64,000 nt of DNA from Actinoplanes auranticolor. GTDB taxonomy: Bacteria; Actinomycetota; Actinomycetes; Mycobacteriales; Micromonosporaceae. The translations under genes and the position numbers were made by a program. The stretch is from NCBI RefSeq assembly GCF_018332655.1, contig NZ_BOQL01000004.1:30347-94346 (forward strand), in the 5' to 3' direction. The stretch's first letter is position 1. The number at the start of each line of letters is the position of its first letter. This document shows positions 24,908 to 33,624 of the stretch, piece after piece. The notes below the pieces were generated by a model, which had not been told where the DNA came from, ran no database searches, and saw only the letters and a list, made by a program, of their open reading frames with translations.

Positions 24908-25762
24908 ATGACCACAGAATCGATCGACCCCGCCGAGATCCTGAGATACGCCGCGTTCAGCGCCGATCCCGCGGGCGGCAACCCGGCCGGCGTGGTCCTG
25001 GCCGCGGGCACCCTGTCCGACGCCGAGATGCTGGCGATCGCGGCGGAGGTCGGCTACTCGGAGACCGCCTTCCTCACCGAGGACCGGGGTGCGGGGGTGT
25101 ACCGGGTGCGTTACTTCAGCCCGCTGGCCGAGGTGCCGTTCTGCGGGCACGCGACCGTGGGGACGGCGGTGGCCCTGGCCGACCGGCACGGGCCGGGCAC
25201 CTACGTGTTCGTCACCAACGTCGGCGAGGTGCCGGTGGTCGTCGACGACCAGCGGCGGGCCACCCTGACCAGCGTCGGCGCCCGGGTGGCCGAGCTGGCC
25301 CCCGAGGACCTGGCGGCTCTGCTGGCCGCGCTGCGCTGGGAGGCCGGGGACCTGGACCCGGCCCTGCCGCCCCGGGTCGCGTACGCCGGCGCGTACCACC
25401 CGGTGATCGCGACCGGGACCCGGCAGCGGCTCGCCGAGCTCGACTACGACGTGCCGGTCCTCAAGGCGCTGATGGAGGCCAAGGGCTGGACCACCGTGCA
25501 GCTGGTGTGGCGGGCGGCCGAGGACCGGTTCGACGTACGTGACCCGTTCCCGGTCGGCGGGGTCTACGAGGATCCGGCCACCGGGGCCGCCGCGGCCGCG
25601 TTCGGTGGCTACCTGCGCGACGAGTGGCTGGTGCCCGGCGACGCCGTGGTGCAGCTGTCGCAGGGCGACGACCTGGGCCGGCCGGGACGGCTCACCGTCA
25701 CGCTGACGCCCGGCGAGGACGGCGTACGGGTCAGCGGCACGGCGGTGCCCATCCCCGGGTAG
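24908..25762 (+). CDS. PhzF-family isomerase/epimerase
   Basis: This is a 284-residue cytoplasmic enzyme of the PhzF/DapF-like fold. NPAGVVLAAGTLSD, the catalytic-glutamate motif GYSETAFL, FCGHATVGTAVAL and the C-terminal EDPATGAAAAAFGGYL are family landmarks. PhzF of phenazine synthesis isomerises dihydro-3-hydroxyanthranilate, but most chromosomal members have unknown substrates. The ATG at 24908 (MTTESIDPAEILRY) is chosen; a GTG 24 codons upstream gives an unlikely extension. It precedes the ABC-F gene by 23 bases and may share its transcript. Confidence 0.87.
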   Translation: MTTESIDPAEILRYAAFSADPAGGNPAGVVLAAGTLSDAEMLAIAAEVGYSETAFLTEDRGAGVYRVRYFSPLAEVPFCGHATVGTAVALADRHGPGTYVFVTNVGEVPVVVDDQRRATLTSVGARVAELAPEDLAALLAALRWEAGDLDPALPPRVAYAGAYHPVIATGTRQRLAELDYDVPVLKALMEAKGWTTVQLVWRAAEDRFDVRDPFPVGGVYEDPATGAAAAAFGGYLRDEWLVPGDAVVQLSQGDDLGRPGRLTVTLTPGEDGVRVSGTAVPIPG

Positions 25763-25785
25763 CACGGCGATAGAGTCGGGCCCCG

Positions 25786-27417
25786 ATGAGCGCCACGATG
25801 ATCGTGAAGGAACTCGCCGCGGGGCACGGCGACCGCACCCTGTTCAGCTCCCTCGACCTGGTGGTCGCGCCCGGGGACGTGATCGGACTGGTCGGTGTGA
25901 ACGGGGCCGGGAAGACCACGCTGCTGCGTACCCTGGCCGGGTTGTTGCCGGTCGAGGCCGGCACGGTGTCGCTGAGCCCGCCCACCGCGAACGTCGGCTA
26001 TCTGCCGCAGGAGCGCGAGCGGCGCGCCGGGGAGACCGTGCGCGACTTCCTGGCCCGGCGCACCGGCGTCGGCCCGGCCCAGCTCGCGATGGACGCCGCG
26101 GCCGAGGCGCTGGCCGAGGGCGCGCCCGGTGCCGACGAGACCTATGGGACCGCGCTGGAGCGCTGGCTCGACCTGGGTGGCGCCGACCTGGACGAGCGCG
26201 CCGCCACCGTCGCCGCGGAGCTGGGGCTGGGCGTGGCGCTGGAGCATCCGATGACCGCGCTCTCCGGCGGTCAGGCCGCCCGCGCCGGCATGGCGTCACT
26301 GCTGCTCAGCCGGTACGACGTGTTCCTGCTCGACGAGCCGACCAACGACCTGGACCTGGCCGGGCTGGCCCGGCTGGAGGAGTTCGTCACCTCGCTGCGC
26401 GCCGGCACGCTGCTGGTCAGCCACGACCGCGAGTTCCTCACCCGTACGGTCACCGCGGTGCTGGAGCTGGATCTGGCCCAGCAGCAGGTCCGGCGGTACG
26501 GCGGCGGCTACGGGGCCTACCTGGAGGAACGCGAGCGGGCCCGGCGGCATGCGCGGGAGGACTACGAGGAGTTCGCCGACAAGAAGGGCGCGCTGCAGGA
26601 TCGGGCGCAGATGCAGCGCGGCTGGATGGAGCACGGCGTGCGCAACGCGCGCCGCAAGGCCAAGGACAACGACAAGATCGGCCGCAACGTCCGGGCCGAG
26701 TCGACCGAGAAGCAGGCCGCCAAGGCCCGGCAGACCCAGCGGATGATCGAGCGGCTGGAGGTCGTGGAGGAGCCGCGCAAGGAGTGGGAGCTGCGGATGG
26801 AGATCGCCGCCGCGCCCCGCGCCGGGGCCGTGGTGGCGACCCTGCGCGACGCCGTCGTGCGCCGCGGCGACTTCGTCCTGGGCCCGGTGACCCTGCAGAT
26901 CGACTGGGCCGACCGGGTGGCCATCACCGGGGCGAACGGCGCCGGGAAGTCCACGCTGCTCGCCGCCCTGCTCGGCCGGCTGCCGCTGGATGCCGGTACG
27001 GCGGCGCTGGGACCGGGCGTGATCGTCGGCGAGGTCGACCAGGCCCGCGGGCTGTTCCTCGGCGACGAGCCGCTGATGGCGGCGTTCGGCGCGGCCGTGC
27101 CCGAGATGCCCGACGCCGAGGTCCGGACGCTGCTGGCCAAGTTCGGCCTGCGGGCCGCGCACGTGCTGCGTCCGGCGGACACCCTGTCACCGGGTGAGCG
27201 GACCCGGGCGGCGCTGGCGCTGCTGCAGGCCCGCGGGGTGAACCTGCTGGTGCTGGACGAGCCGACCAACCACCTGGACCTGGCCGCGATCGAGCAGCTG
27301 GAGGCGGCGCTGGCCGGTTACCCGGGCACGCTGCTGCTGGTCACCCACGACCGGCGGATGCTCGAAGCGGTGCACACCACCCGCACCTTCGAGGTCGCGG
27401 ACGGCACCGTCGACTGA
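25786..27417 (+). CDS. ABC-F family ATPase
   Basis: The soluble 543-residue protein has two ATP-binding cassettes and no membrane helices. Cassette 1 has Walker A GVNGAGKTT, signature LSGGQAARAGMAS and Walker B FLLDEPTND. Cassette 2 has GANGAGKST, LSPGERTRAALALL and LVLDEPTNH. The linker between them is charged and includes RNARRKAKDNDKIGRNVRAE, a feature of the RNA-contacting P-site tip in ABC-F proteins. Such proteins act on the ribosome as translation factors or antibiotic-protection factors; which one cannot be told here. ATG 25786 or 25798 may be used. Confidence 0.9.
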   Translation: MSATMIVKELAAGHGDRTLFSSLDLVVAPGDVIGLVGVNGAGKTTLLRTLAGLLPVEAGTVSLSPPTANVGYLPQERERRAGETVRDFLARRTGVGPAQLAMDAAAEALAEGAPGADETYGTALERWLDLGGADLDERAATVAAELGLGVALEHPMTALSGGQAARAGMASLLLSRYDVFLLDEPTNDLDLAGLARLEEFVTSLRAGTLLVSHDREFLTRTVTAVLELDLAQQQVRRYGGGYGAYLEERERARRHAREDYEEFADKKGALQDRAQMQRGWMEHGVRNARRKAKDNDKIGRNVRAESTEKQAAKARQTQRMIERLEVVEEPRKEWELRMEIAAAPRAGAVVATLRDAVVRRGDFVLGPVTLQIDWADRVAITGANGAGKSTLLAALLGRLPLDAGTAALGPGVIVGEVDQARGLFLGDEPLMAAFGAAVPEMPDAEVRTLLAKFGLRAAHVLRPADTLSPGERTRAALALLQARGVNLLVLDEPTNHLDLAAIEQLEAALAGYPGTLLLVTHDRRMLEAVHTTRTFEVADGTVD

Positions 27418-27450
27418 GCCGACCCGCAGCGGAAAACCCAGGCAAACCCG

Positions 27451-29082
27451 TCAGGTGACACCGCTCGGCGCGCTGATCGGGCTCTCGTTGCCGGAACGGT
27501 CCAGGCCGCTGAGGCAGTACTGCGCGGCGTCCGGCGGCGGGGCCGGGTCCTGGACCTTGGTGCCGGCCCGGCCGGTGGCGACCAGCTTCGCGGCGGCGCC
27601 CTCCACCCGGTAGAGCGCCCAGCTCGCCGGCTCCGGGCCGGTGCCGGCCTGCCAGTCGAGCTCCACCGCTCCGGCGGAGGTGCGGCGGGCGGCCACGAGC
27701 CGGGGCGCGGCGGGCGGCCGGGCGGGCAGCTGCGCCATCGGGGGCAGCAGGGCCGGGGCGGAGTAGTGGTTGTCGCGGTAGCGGGTCACCGAGCCGAGCC
27801 GGTCCGCGCGGATCTGCTTGGCGCTGAAGTGCACGCTGCCCAGTACGCCGTACTTGTCGTTGAGGGTGAGCTGGCGGTCGATCTGGTCCGGCTGCTTCCA
27901 CGGGCCCTTCTCACCGACGCGGTAGTCGCCCTGCCCGATGTAGAGCTGCACCCGGGTGCCCTTGACCAGGTTCGACCACCAGGGCAGCGCCTTGGTGTAG
28001 TCGGCCTTGTCGAAGCCGATCGCCCAGTAGAGCTGCGGCACGATGTAGTCGAGCCAGCCCTCGCGGACCCACTTGCGGGTGTCGGCGTAGATGGCGTCGT
28101 AGCTCTGCAGCCCGTGGGTGTCCGAGCCGGCCCGGTCGGTCTCCTGGTTGCGCCAGATGCCGAACGGGCTGATGCCGAACTTGACCCAGGGCTTGAGCTG
28201 TTTGATCCGCTGGTTCATCTCGCGGACCAGGGTGTCGACGTTGGCCCGGCGCCAGTCGCCGCGGCTCTGCGACTTGTCGGCCCGCTTGGCGAAACTGGCG
28301 TCGTCGGCGAAGTCGTTCCCGCCGCCCTCGGGGTACGGGTAGAAGAAGTCGTCGAAGTGCACGCCGTCCACGTCGTACTTCTGGACGGCCTCCAGCATCG
28401 CGTCCTCGACGAACTTGCGCGCCGCCGGGATGCCCGGGTCGAAGTACAGCCGGGCGTTCTTGCCGTCCGGGTAGGAGATGGCCCAGTCGCGGTGCTTGAT
28501 CAGCGGATGGTTCGGCGCCAGCTTCTTGAAGTCGGCGCCGGGCCCGGACGGGGCGGGCTGGGTCCCGCGGTACGGGTTGAACCAGGCGTGGAACTCCAGG
28601 TTGCGGGCGTGCGCCTCGGTGATCATGAACTCCATCGGGTCCCAGCCGGGCGACCTGCCGTCCCGCTTGCCGGTCAGCCACTCCGACCAGGGCGCGTACG
28701 CCGACTCCCAGAACGCGTCGCCGCTGGGCCGCACGTGCACGAAGATCGCGTTGTGCCGCATCGACACGGCCAGGTCGAGCCAGGCGCGGTACTCGGCCTG
28801 CACCTTCTCCTTGCTCAGGCCCGGCCGGCTGGGCCAGTCGATGTTCATCACCGTGGTGAGCCACATGCCGCGCAGCTCCTTGGTGGCGCTGACCGGCACG
28901 CCCGCGCACCGGCCCGGGGTGCCGGCGGCCGGACCGACCTGGGCCGCGCCCGGCGGGGCCTTACTGCCGGCGCCGGGTGGGTCGTAGGTGGCCGCCCGGA
29001 GCAGTCCGATACCGAGGACCGACACCGCCAGGAAAATGGCTACCACAATGACCACGGCGGGCCGGACGGGAGGACGGCGCAT
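27451..29082 (-). CDS. Secreted glycoside hydrolase-like GHL10 protein
   Basis: The 543-residue protein has an N-terminal signal anchor (AVVIVVAIFLAVSVLGIGLL). Next is a GHL10 catalytic barrel (about 65-405) opening with ELRGMWLTTVMNIDWPSRPG, and including AWFNPYRG, YDVDGVHFDDFFYPYP and GISPFGIWRN. A fibronectin-III-like tail follows. In E. coli the GHL10 protein DigH hydrolyses peptide-free peptidoglycan, so a wall role is plausible. Aspartates in HFDDFFYP are likely catalytic. Upstream is the divergent oxidoreductase gene. Confidence 0.87.
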   Translation of the reverse strand: MRRPPVRPAVVIVVAIFLAVSVLGIGLLRAATYDPPGAGSKAPPGAAQVGPAAGTPGRCAGVPVSATKELRGMWLTTVMNIDWPSRPGLSKEKVQAEYRAWLDLAVSMRHNAIFVHVRPSGDAFWESAYAPWSEWLTGKRDGRSPGWDPMEFMITEAHARNLEFHAWFNPYRGTQPAPSGPGADFKKLAPNHPLIKHRDWAISYPDGKNARLYFDPGIPAARKFVEDAMLEAVQKYDVDGVHFDDFFYPYPEGGGNDFADDASFAKRADKSQSRGDWRRANVDTLVREMNQRIKQLKPWVKFGISPFGIWRNQETDRAGSDTHGLQSYDAIYADTRKWVREGWLDYIVPQLYWAIGFDKADYTKALPWWSNLVKGTRVQLYIGQGDYRVGEKGPWKQPDQIDRQLTLNDKYGVLGSVHFSAKQIRADRLGSVTRYRDNHYSAPALLPPMAQLPARPPAAPRLVAARRTSAGAVELDWQAGTGPEPASWALYRVEGAAAKLVATGRAGTKVQDPAPPPDAAQYCLSGLDRSGNESPISAPSGVT

Positions 29083-29114
29083 CGGACCAGTGTGCCTGGT
29101 CCTACCCTCAGGCC

Positions 29115-30017
29115 ATGAACGTGGTCGTAGTGGGGGCGGGAATCGCCGGGCTGGCGTGTGCCCGGGAGCTGGTCGCCGGGGGTGCCGCGGTCCGGGTGCA
29201 CGAGCGGGGCCGGGTCGTCGGCGGACGGCTGGCCAGCAAGCGCCTGAACGGCCGGTACGCCGATCTGGGCGCGGCCTATTTCGTGGCCGACGACCCGGAT
29301 TTCGCCGCCCTCGCCGAGTCGTGGCGCGGGCGGGGACTGGCCCGGCCCTGGACCGACACCCTGGCGGTGTTCCCGGGCGAAGCGACGACCGGGCCGATGC
29401 GCTGGGCGGCGCCGGGCGGGCTGCGCTCGCTGGCCGCCGACCTGGCTGACGGGCTCGACGTCACGCTGAGCAGTGAGCTGAGTGCGGTCCCGGACGACGC
29501 CGACGCCGTGGTGCTGGCCATGCCGGGACCGCAGGCGCTGCGGCTGGACCCGCCGGCGGCCATCGCCCAGGCGGCCCGCGCGCAGGCGTGGGAGCCGGTG
29601 CTGGCGGCTGTCTGCACGTACGAGAAGCGGTCCTGGCCGGAGCTGCACGGCGCGTTCGTGAACGACCACCCGGCGCTGGCCACGATCTTCGACGACGGTG
29701 ACCGGCGCGGCGACGCCGCGCCGGTGCTGGTCGCGCACTCGACGGCCGCCTTCGCCCGGCCCCGGCTGGCCGACCCGGGGGCCGCGGCCGGGGAGCTGGC
29801 CGCGGCGGTCAACGACGTGCTGGGCCTGGCCGGGCAGCCCGAGGTCCACGTGCACCGCTGGACCTACGCTCAGCCCGGACCCGGCAACCCGTCGTTCGCC
29901 ACCGATGGCCGGGTGTGGCTGGCCGGCGACGCCTTCGGCAAGCCGCGGGTGCAGACGGCCTGGCTGTCCGGGCGGGCCGTGGCGCGGGCGATCCTGGATC
30001 AGAGCACCGAGCGGTAG
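29115..30017 (+). CDS. FAD-dependent amine-oxidase-like oxidoreductase
   Basis: This soluble flavoprotein of 300 residues begins with a dinucleotide-binding fold (VVVVGAGIAGLACARELVAGG; VHERGRVVGGRLASK). It ends with the FAD-binding segment DGRVWLAGDAFGKPRVQTAWLSGRAVA, close in layout to renalase and short NAD(P)/FAD oxidoreductases. The substrate is unknown. The 3' end overlaps the convergent glgM gene by 19 bases. Confidence 0.85.
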   Translation: MNVVVVGAGIAGLACARELVAGGAAVRVHERGRVVGGRLASKRLNGRYADLGAAYFVADDPDFAALAESWRGRGLARPWTDTLAVFPGEATTGPMRWAAPGGLRSLAADLADGLDVTLSSELSAVPDDADAVVLAMPGPQALRLDPPAAIAQAARAQAWEPVLAAVCTYEKRSWPELHGAFVNDHPALATIFDDGDRRGDAAPVLVAHSTAAFARPRLADPGAAAGELAAAVNDVLGLAGQPEVHVHRWTYAQPGPGNPSFATDGRVWLAGDAFGKPRVQTAWLSGRAVARAILDQSTER

Positions 30018-31222
30018 ACCTCTAGGGTGTCCACGGCGATCCGGGACCAGCTGAAGTGCTCCACCGCGCGGCGGCGCCCGGCCAGACCCATCTCGGCGGC
30101 CCGGGCCGGGTCCTTGATCAGCTTGGTCATCGCCGCGGCCAGGTCGGCGATGAAGCGCTCCGGGTCGACCGGGGTGCCGGTGCCGTCGGTGACCTGCTCG
30201 ATCGGGACCAGCAGGCCGGTCTCGCCGTCGGCCACGACCTCCGGGATGCCGCCGGTCGCGGTGGCGACCACGGCCGTCTCGCAGGCCATCGCCTCCAGGT
30301 TGACGATGCCCATCGGCTCGTAGACCGACGGGCAGACGAAGACCGTGGCGTGCGTGAGCACCTGCACGACCTCGTGCTTGGGCAGCATCTCCTGCACCCA
30401 GATCACCCCGGCCGCGTCGCGCGCGTTGCGCAGCTGGATCGCCAGGCCCTCGACCTCGGCGGCGATCTCCGGGGTGTCCGGCGCGCCGGCCAGCAGCACG
30501 ATCTGGGTCTCCGGCGGCAGGTCGTGGCAGGCCCGCATCAGGTACGGCAGGCCCTTCTGCCGGGTGATCCGGCCGACGAAGACCACGCTCGGGCGGTTCA
30601 GGTCGATGCCGAGCCGCTCGATGACGTCGGTGCCGCGGTTCGGGGCGTACTGCTCGGTGTCGATGCCGTTGTAGACCACCCGGATCCTGTCCGGATCCAC
30701 CCCCGGGTACGCGGTCAGCACGTCACGCTTCATGCCCCCGGAGACGGCGATGATCGCGTCGGCGCCCTCGATCGCGGTCCGCTCGCAGAACGACGAGAGC
30801 GCGTAACCACCGCCCAGCTGCTCGGCCTTCCACGGACGCAGCGGTTCCAGGCTGTGTGTGGTGACCACGTGCGGGACGCCGTAGAGCAGCTTGGCGGTGT
30901 GGCCGGCGAAGTTCGCGTACCAGGTGTGGCTGTGCACGATGTCGGTGCCGTCGCAGCCCGCCGCCATCCCCAGATCGACACCCATCGTGCGCAGGGCGGC
31001 GTTGGCCCCGGCCAGCTCGGCGGGCTCGGGGTACGCCGTCACGCCGGGCTCGTCGCGGGTGGCACCGAAGCAGTGCACCCGGACGTCGGTCAGCGGGCGC
31101 AGGTCCCGGGCGAGATACTCCACGTGCACCCCGGCTCCGCCGTAGACCTCCGGCGGATACTCGCGGGTGAGCAGATCGACGCGCAGATCCGGGCCGCCGG
31201 AGGTGGAACGTGAGTCGGTCAC
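29999..31222 (-). CDS. glgM: GT4 glycogen synthase/maltose-1-phosphate synthase (GlgA/GlgM type)
   Basis: The glycosyltransferase (407 residues) opens LLTREYPPEVYGGAGVHVEYL. It has HSHTWYANFAGH, the donor loop VFVGRITRQKGLPYLMRA and PSVYEPMGIVNLEAMAC, containing the E-x7-E motif. Its length and sequence pattern are those of actinobacterial enzymes such as Rv1212c, which in mycobacteria makes maltose-1-phosphate from ADP-glucose. It is on the opposite strand from glgC, but about 3.1 kb of other genes separates them here. The GTG start lacks a ribosome binding site and follows a -10 hexamer by seven bases. Confidence 0.9.
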   Translation of the reverse strand: MTDSRSTSGGPDLRVDLLTREYPPEVYGGAGVHVEYLARDLRPLTDVRVHCFGATRDEPGVTAYPEPAELAGANAALRTMGVDLGMAAGCDGTDIVHSHTWYANFAGHTAKLLYGVPHVVTTHSLEPLRPWKAEQLGGGYALSSFCERTAIEGADAIIAVSGGMKRDVLTAYPGVDPDRIRVVYNGIDTEQYAPNRGTDVIERLGIDLNRPSVVFVGRITRQKGLPYLMRACHDLPPETQIVLLAGAPDTPEIAAEVEGLAIQLRNARDAAGVIWVQEMLPKHEVVQVLTHATVFVCPSVYEPMGIVNLEAMACETAVVATATGGIPEVVADGETGLLVPIEQVTDGTGTPVDPERFIADLAAAMTKLIKDPARAAEMGLAGRRRAVEHFSWSRIAVDTLEVYRSVL

Positions 31223-31235
31223 GTGACGCAGAATA
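31218..31235 (-). promoter_or_regulatory. Leaderless promoter and palindrome at the glgM start
   Basis: On the minus strand TATTCT (31235-31230) lies seven bases before GTG. The perfect palindrome GTCACGTGAC (31218-31227) covers the start codon, where a repressor could block initiation. Its binding protein is unknown. Confidence 0.4.
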
Positions 31236-31262
31236 GACCCATCCCGGCCGTCCCACCGACTG

Positions 31263-31898
31263 TCACATCGGGGTGGCGTAGACGACGACGTTGTGGTCGT
31301 AGGCGCCGTCGCGGAACGCTCCCCCGCAGGTGACCAGAGCCAGCTGAGGGTTGGTGTCCCGACGGAACAGATCCTCGGGCAACCGGCTCTTGGCGTAGCT
31401 GCGCCGGGCCGTCACCCGGTAGGCGACGCTCCGGTCCCCGGCGCGGACCTCGATCCGGGACCCGATCGCCAGCTTCTCCAGGCGGTAGAGCGCGCCCTTG
31501 CCGTCCTCGGCCGTGTCGACGTGACCGGCGATGAGGACGGTCCCCCGCCGGTCCCCGGGCAGCGCGGAGCCGATCCACCAGCCGAGCCGGTCCGGATCGT
31601 CCGGCACGTCGAGCGCGCCGTCGCGGGTGACTCCGACCGGATCGACCGGGGCGCCGGCCGCCGGCCGGTCGAGGGTGACCTTCGTCGGCGTCCACCGGGC
31701 GGGGGCCGGCGCCCTCGTCCTCGCCGCCGCGCTCGCGGTCGCGGGCGTCGATGCCGACACGACGACCGGTGGCGGGAGCACGCCCGCGTCGGCCGGAGCC
31801 GGGGGCGGGCGCAGCGTCAGGACGAGGCCGACGGCCAGCGCGCCCAGGCCGGCCACCAGGGTGGTCCAGCCCGCGGCGCGCCGGCCGTGGCGGCTCAT
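31263..31898 (-). CDS. Class F sortase A (module 1)
   Basis: The membrane-anchored transpeptidase has 211 residues: one N-terminal helix (GWTTLVAGLGALAVGLVLTL), a Pro/Ala-rich linker and a sortase domain from about 72. The catalytic histidine is His126 (IAGHVDT) and the cysteine Cys191 (LVTCGG). The arginine seen as YRDN in the other sortase of this window is not at that place; here the strand reads YDHNVVVYA, and the nearest arginine is in FRDG. The ATG overlaps the DUF4142 gene (ATGA). Sortases cut a C-terminal sorting signal and attach the protein to the wall; the coupled DUF4142 protein is the natural candidate. Confidence 0.87.
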   Translation of the reverse strand: MSRHGRRAAGWTTLVAGLGALAVGLVLTLRPPPAPADAGVLPPPVVVSASTPATASAAARTRAPAPARWTPTKVTLDRPAAGAPVDPVGVTRDGALDVPDDPDRLGWWIGSALPGDRRGTVLIAGHVDTAEDGKGALYRLEKLAIGSRIEVRAGDRSVAYRVTARRSYAKSRLPEDLFRRDTNPQLALVTCGGAFRDGAYDHNVVVYATPM

Positions 31899-32557
31899 CG
31901 CGTGGTGACCGCGGAGCGGCGGCGCAGCAGCACCAGGGCCGCCGCCACCAGCAGCAGACCCAGCGCGCCGAAGCCGATCGCCGCCGGGGCGTTCGACGTG
32001 GCGGCCTGCCCGCCCGTGCCCGTGGCGATGTTGCTCGGCACGCCGAGGTCGCTCGCGGCGTCCTCCAGCAGCTCGTGGTGCGCGGCGACCACCGGTGCCG
32101 AGTCCTGCGCCAGCTTCTTGACCTGGGCGTCGCTGCCCTCGGCGACCTCCTTCTCACCGAGGCGCATGGCCTTCATGTGGGCGTCCATCTGGGTGGGGAT
32201 CCACAGCGCGTCGAAGTCGCGCCCGGACACTGCCTCGTAGCGCCGGGCCAGCGCCCGCTGCTCGGCGTTCGGGGCGTCCGGCAGGTCCACGCCCAGCGCT
32301 TCGGCGGTGTCCGTGAGCGTCGCGTCGAGCTTGGTGTGGTCGGCGACCCACCGCGCCCCGAGGTCCTTCACCTGCTCGCTGGCGCCCTTCTGCTGGGCCA
32401 GCTTGCCGGTGGCGATCTCGGCCAGGTTGGACTGATGGGCGGCCCGCAGGAACGTGGTGTCCTGGTCGGACGGTGCCGCCACCGCGGCGGTCGCCGGCAG
32501 GAGCAGGAGGGCGGCCACTCCGGCCACCGCCGCAGCGCGTCGGATGAACATCTTCAT
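31895..32557 (-). CDS. DUF4142 secreted protein with C-terminal membrane anchor
   Basis: This 220-residue protein has a signal peptide (cleavage near AVAA-PSD), a helical DUF4142 domain (about 33-168) and a sorting-signal-like tail. The tail has a Thr/Gly/Ala-rich spacer, a hydrophobic helix IGFGALGLLLVAAALVLL and RRRS. No LPXTG or LAXTG is visible just before the helix (ATSNAPA instead). DUF4142 resembles ferritin-like four-helix proteins; HTKLDATL, HMKAM and AHHELLEDA supply histidines that may bind metal. AAGGGA is the ribosome binding site. It is coupled by ATGA to the sortase gene. Confidence 0.87.
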   Translation of the reverse strand: MKMFIRRAAAVAGVAALLLLPATAAVAAPSDQDTTFLRAAHQSNLAEIATGKLAQQKGASEQVKDLGARWVADHTKLDATLTDTAEALGVDLPDAPNAEQRALARRYEAVSGRDFDALWIPTQMDAHMKAMRLGEKEVAEGSDAQVKKLAQDSAPVVAAHHELLEDAASDLGVPSNIATGTGGQAATSNAPAAIGFGALGLLLVAAALVLLRRRSAVTTR

Positions 32558-32611
32558 CGATCCCTTCGTCGTGGTGACGAGGCGACTACCCGACCGTCCA
32601 GCCTCTATGCA

Positions 32612-32635
32612 CCAATTCGACGCGGAAATCGACGC
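32612..32635 (-). promoter_or_regulatory. Tandem 12-bp repeats upstream of the DUF4142-sortase pair
   Basis: On the minus strand GCGTCGATTTCC is followed at once by GCGTCGAATTGG, in the 86-base gap between the anti-sigma-like gene and the DUF4142 gene. It may be an internal operator or promoter region. Confidence 0.3.
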
Positions 32636-32643
32636 AACTTGTC

Positions 32644-33624
32644 TCAGCCCGGCACGGTGATCCCCTCCGCGAAGCGGATCAGCTGGTCACGGGTGAGGAT
32701 CAGGTCGTTCTGCTCGACCGTGACCGACAACAGGCGTTGCGCGTCGAGCCGCACGGTCAGCGCCACCGGCCCCCGGTCGGACGTCTCCAGCGTCGCCGGC
32801 TCGCCCCGGACGGTCAGCTGCTCGTCCTCGGGCGACGGCTCATCGTCCGGCGCGGCAGTACCCAGGCCGATGCAGAGCCCGTGGCCACTGTCGCCGTCGG
32901 CGAGCGACGCCGGGGGCGCCAGGCACATGTAGTTCTCGGTCATCACCTGCAGGACCAGCCCCGGCGGGGCCGTGGCCACAGTGAACGGCAGCGGCGAGGG
33001 CGGCATGGCCTGGAGCCGCAGACCGTTCGCGAACCGCAGCATCTCGCTCTCGGTGTTCCGGCTGCTGCTGCCGAGCTGGACCCAGCGTCCGTCCGCGAGT
33101 TGCCACCGCACACCCACGTACCGGTCGCCGGGACGGTTGCCCTCGTAGATTTCCGCGTCGAGGGTCCGGACCGTCGCCGGCCGGCCGTGCACCGTGGCCG
33201 CCCGGTCCTCGCCCTCGGCGCCCCAGTCCCCCGGCTCCGGCCCCACCGACAGCTCCAGGGAACGGTCGGCGGAGTCCTCGTAAGTGAGCAGCAGGGTTGG
33301 TCCCACCCGCCCGACCCGACCGGTGCCCAGGCCGGGCGGCGCCCAGCCGGGCGTCAGGGGGAACAGCGGCAGGTCCAGCCGCGGCCGCTGCCAGCCCGTC
33401 GCCGGCGCGGAACCCTGCGGAGCCGGCGGGGAGGGCCGGCCGCCGGCGATCGCGACCGGTACGGCCACCACGGCCACCAGCACCGCCGCCGCCCCCAGCA
33501 CCGCCGCCCGGCGCCGGTCGGCCCGGCGGACTCCCCCGCGCACCGCGTCGAGCAGGTCCGGCGCCGGGGCCGGCTCCTCGGCGCGCTCGCGCAGCGTGGC
33601 CCGCAGGTCGTCTTCGAGCATCAT
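32644..33624 (-). CDS. Membrane protein, probable anti-sigma partner of the SigE-family factor
   Basis: The protein has 326 residues: a short cytoplasmic N-terminus (MMLEDDLRATLRERAEEPAP), one membrane helix (AAVLGAAAVLVAVVAVPVAI, about 40-60) and an extracytoplasmic beta-rich domain with no family I can name. It overlaps the sigma factor gene (start ATG 33624, sigma stop at 33621) and has GGAGG upstream. Position and topology are those of one-helix anti-sigma factors, but I see no zinc-binding HxxxCxxC, so the anti-sigma role is inferred. The last residues end RFAEGITVPG. Confidence 0.75.
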   Translation of the reverse strand: MMLEDDLRATLRERAEEPAPAPDLLDAVRGGVRRADRRRAAVLGAAAVLVAVVAVPVAIAGGRPSPPAPQGSAPATGWQRPRLDLPLFPLTPGWAPPGLGTGRVGRVGPTLLLTYEDSADRSLELSVGPEPGDWGAEGEDRAATVHGRPATVRTLDAEIYEGNRPGDRYVGVRWQLADGRWVQLGSSSRNTESEMLRFANGLRLQAMPPSPLPFTVATAPPGLVLQVMTENYMCLAPPASLADGDSGHGLCIGLGTAAPDDEPSPEDEQLTVRGEPATLETSDRGPVALTVRLDAQRLLSVTVEQNDLILTRDQLIRFAEGITVPG

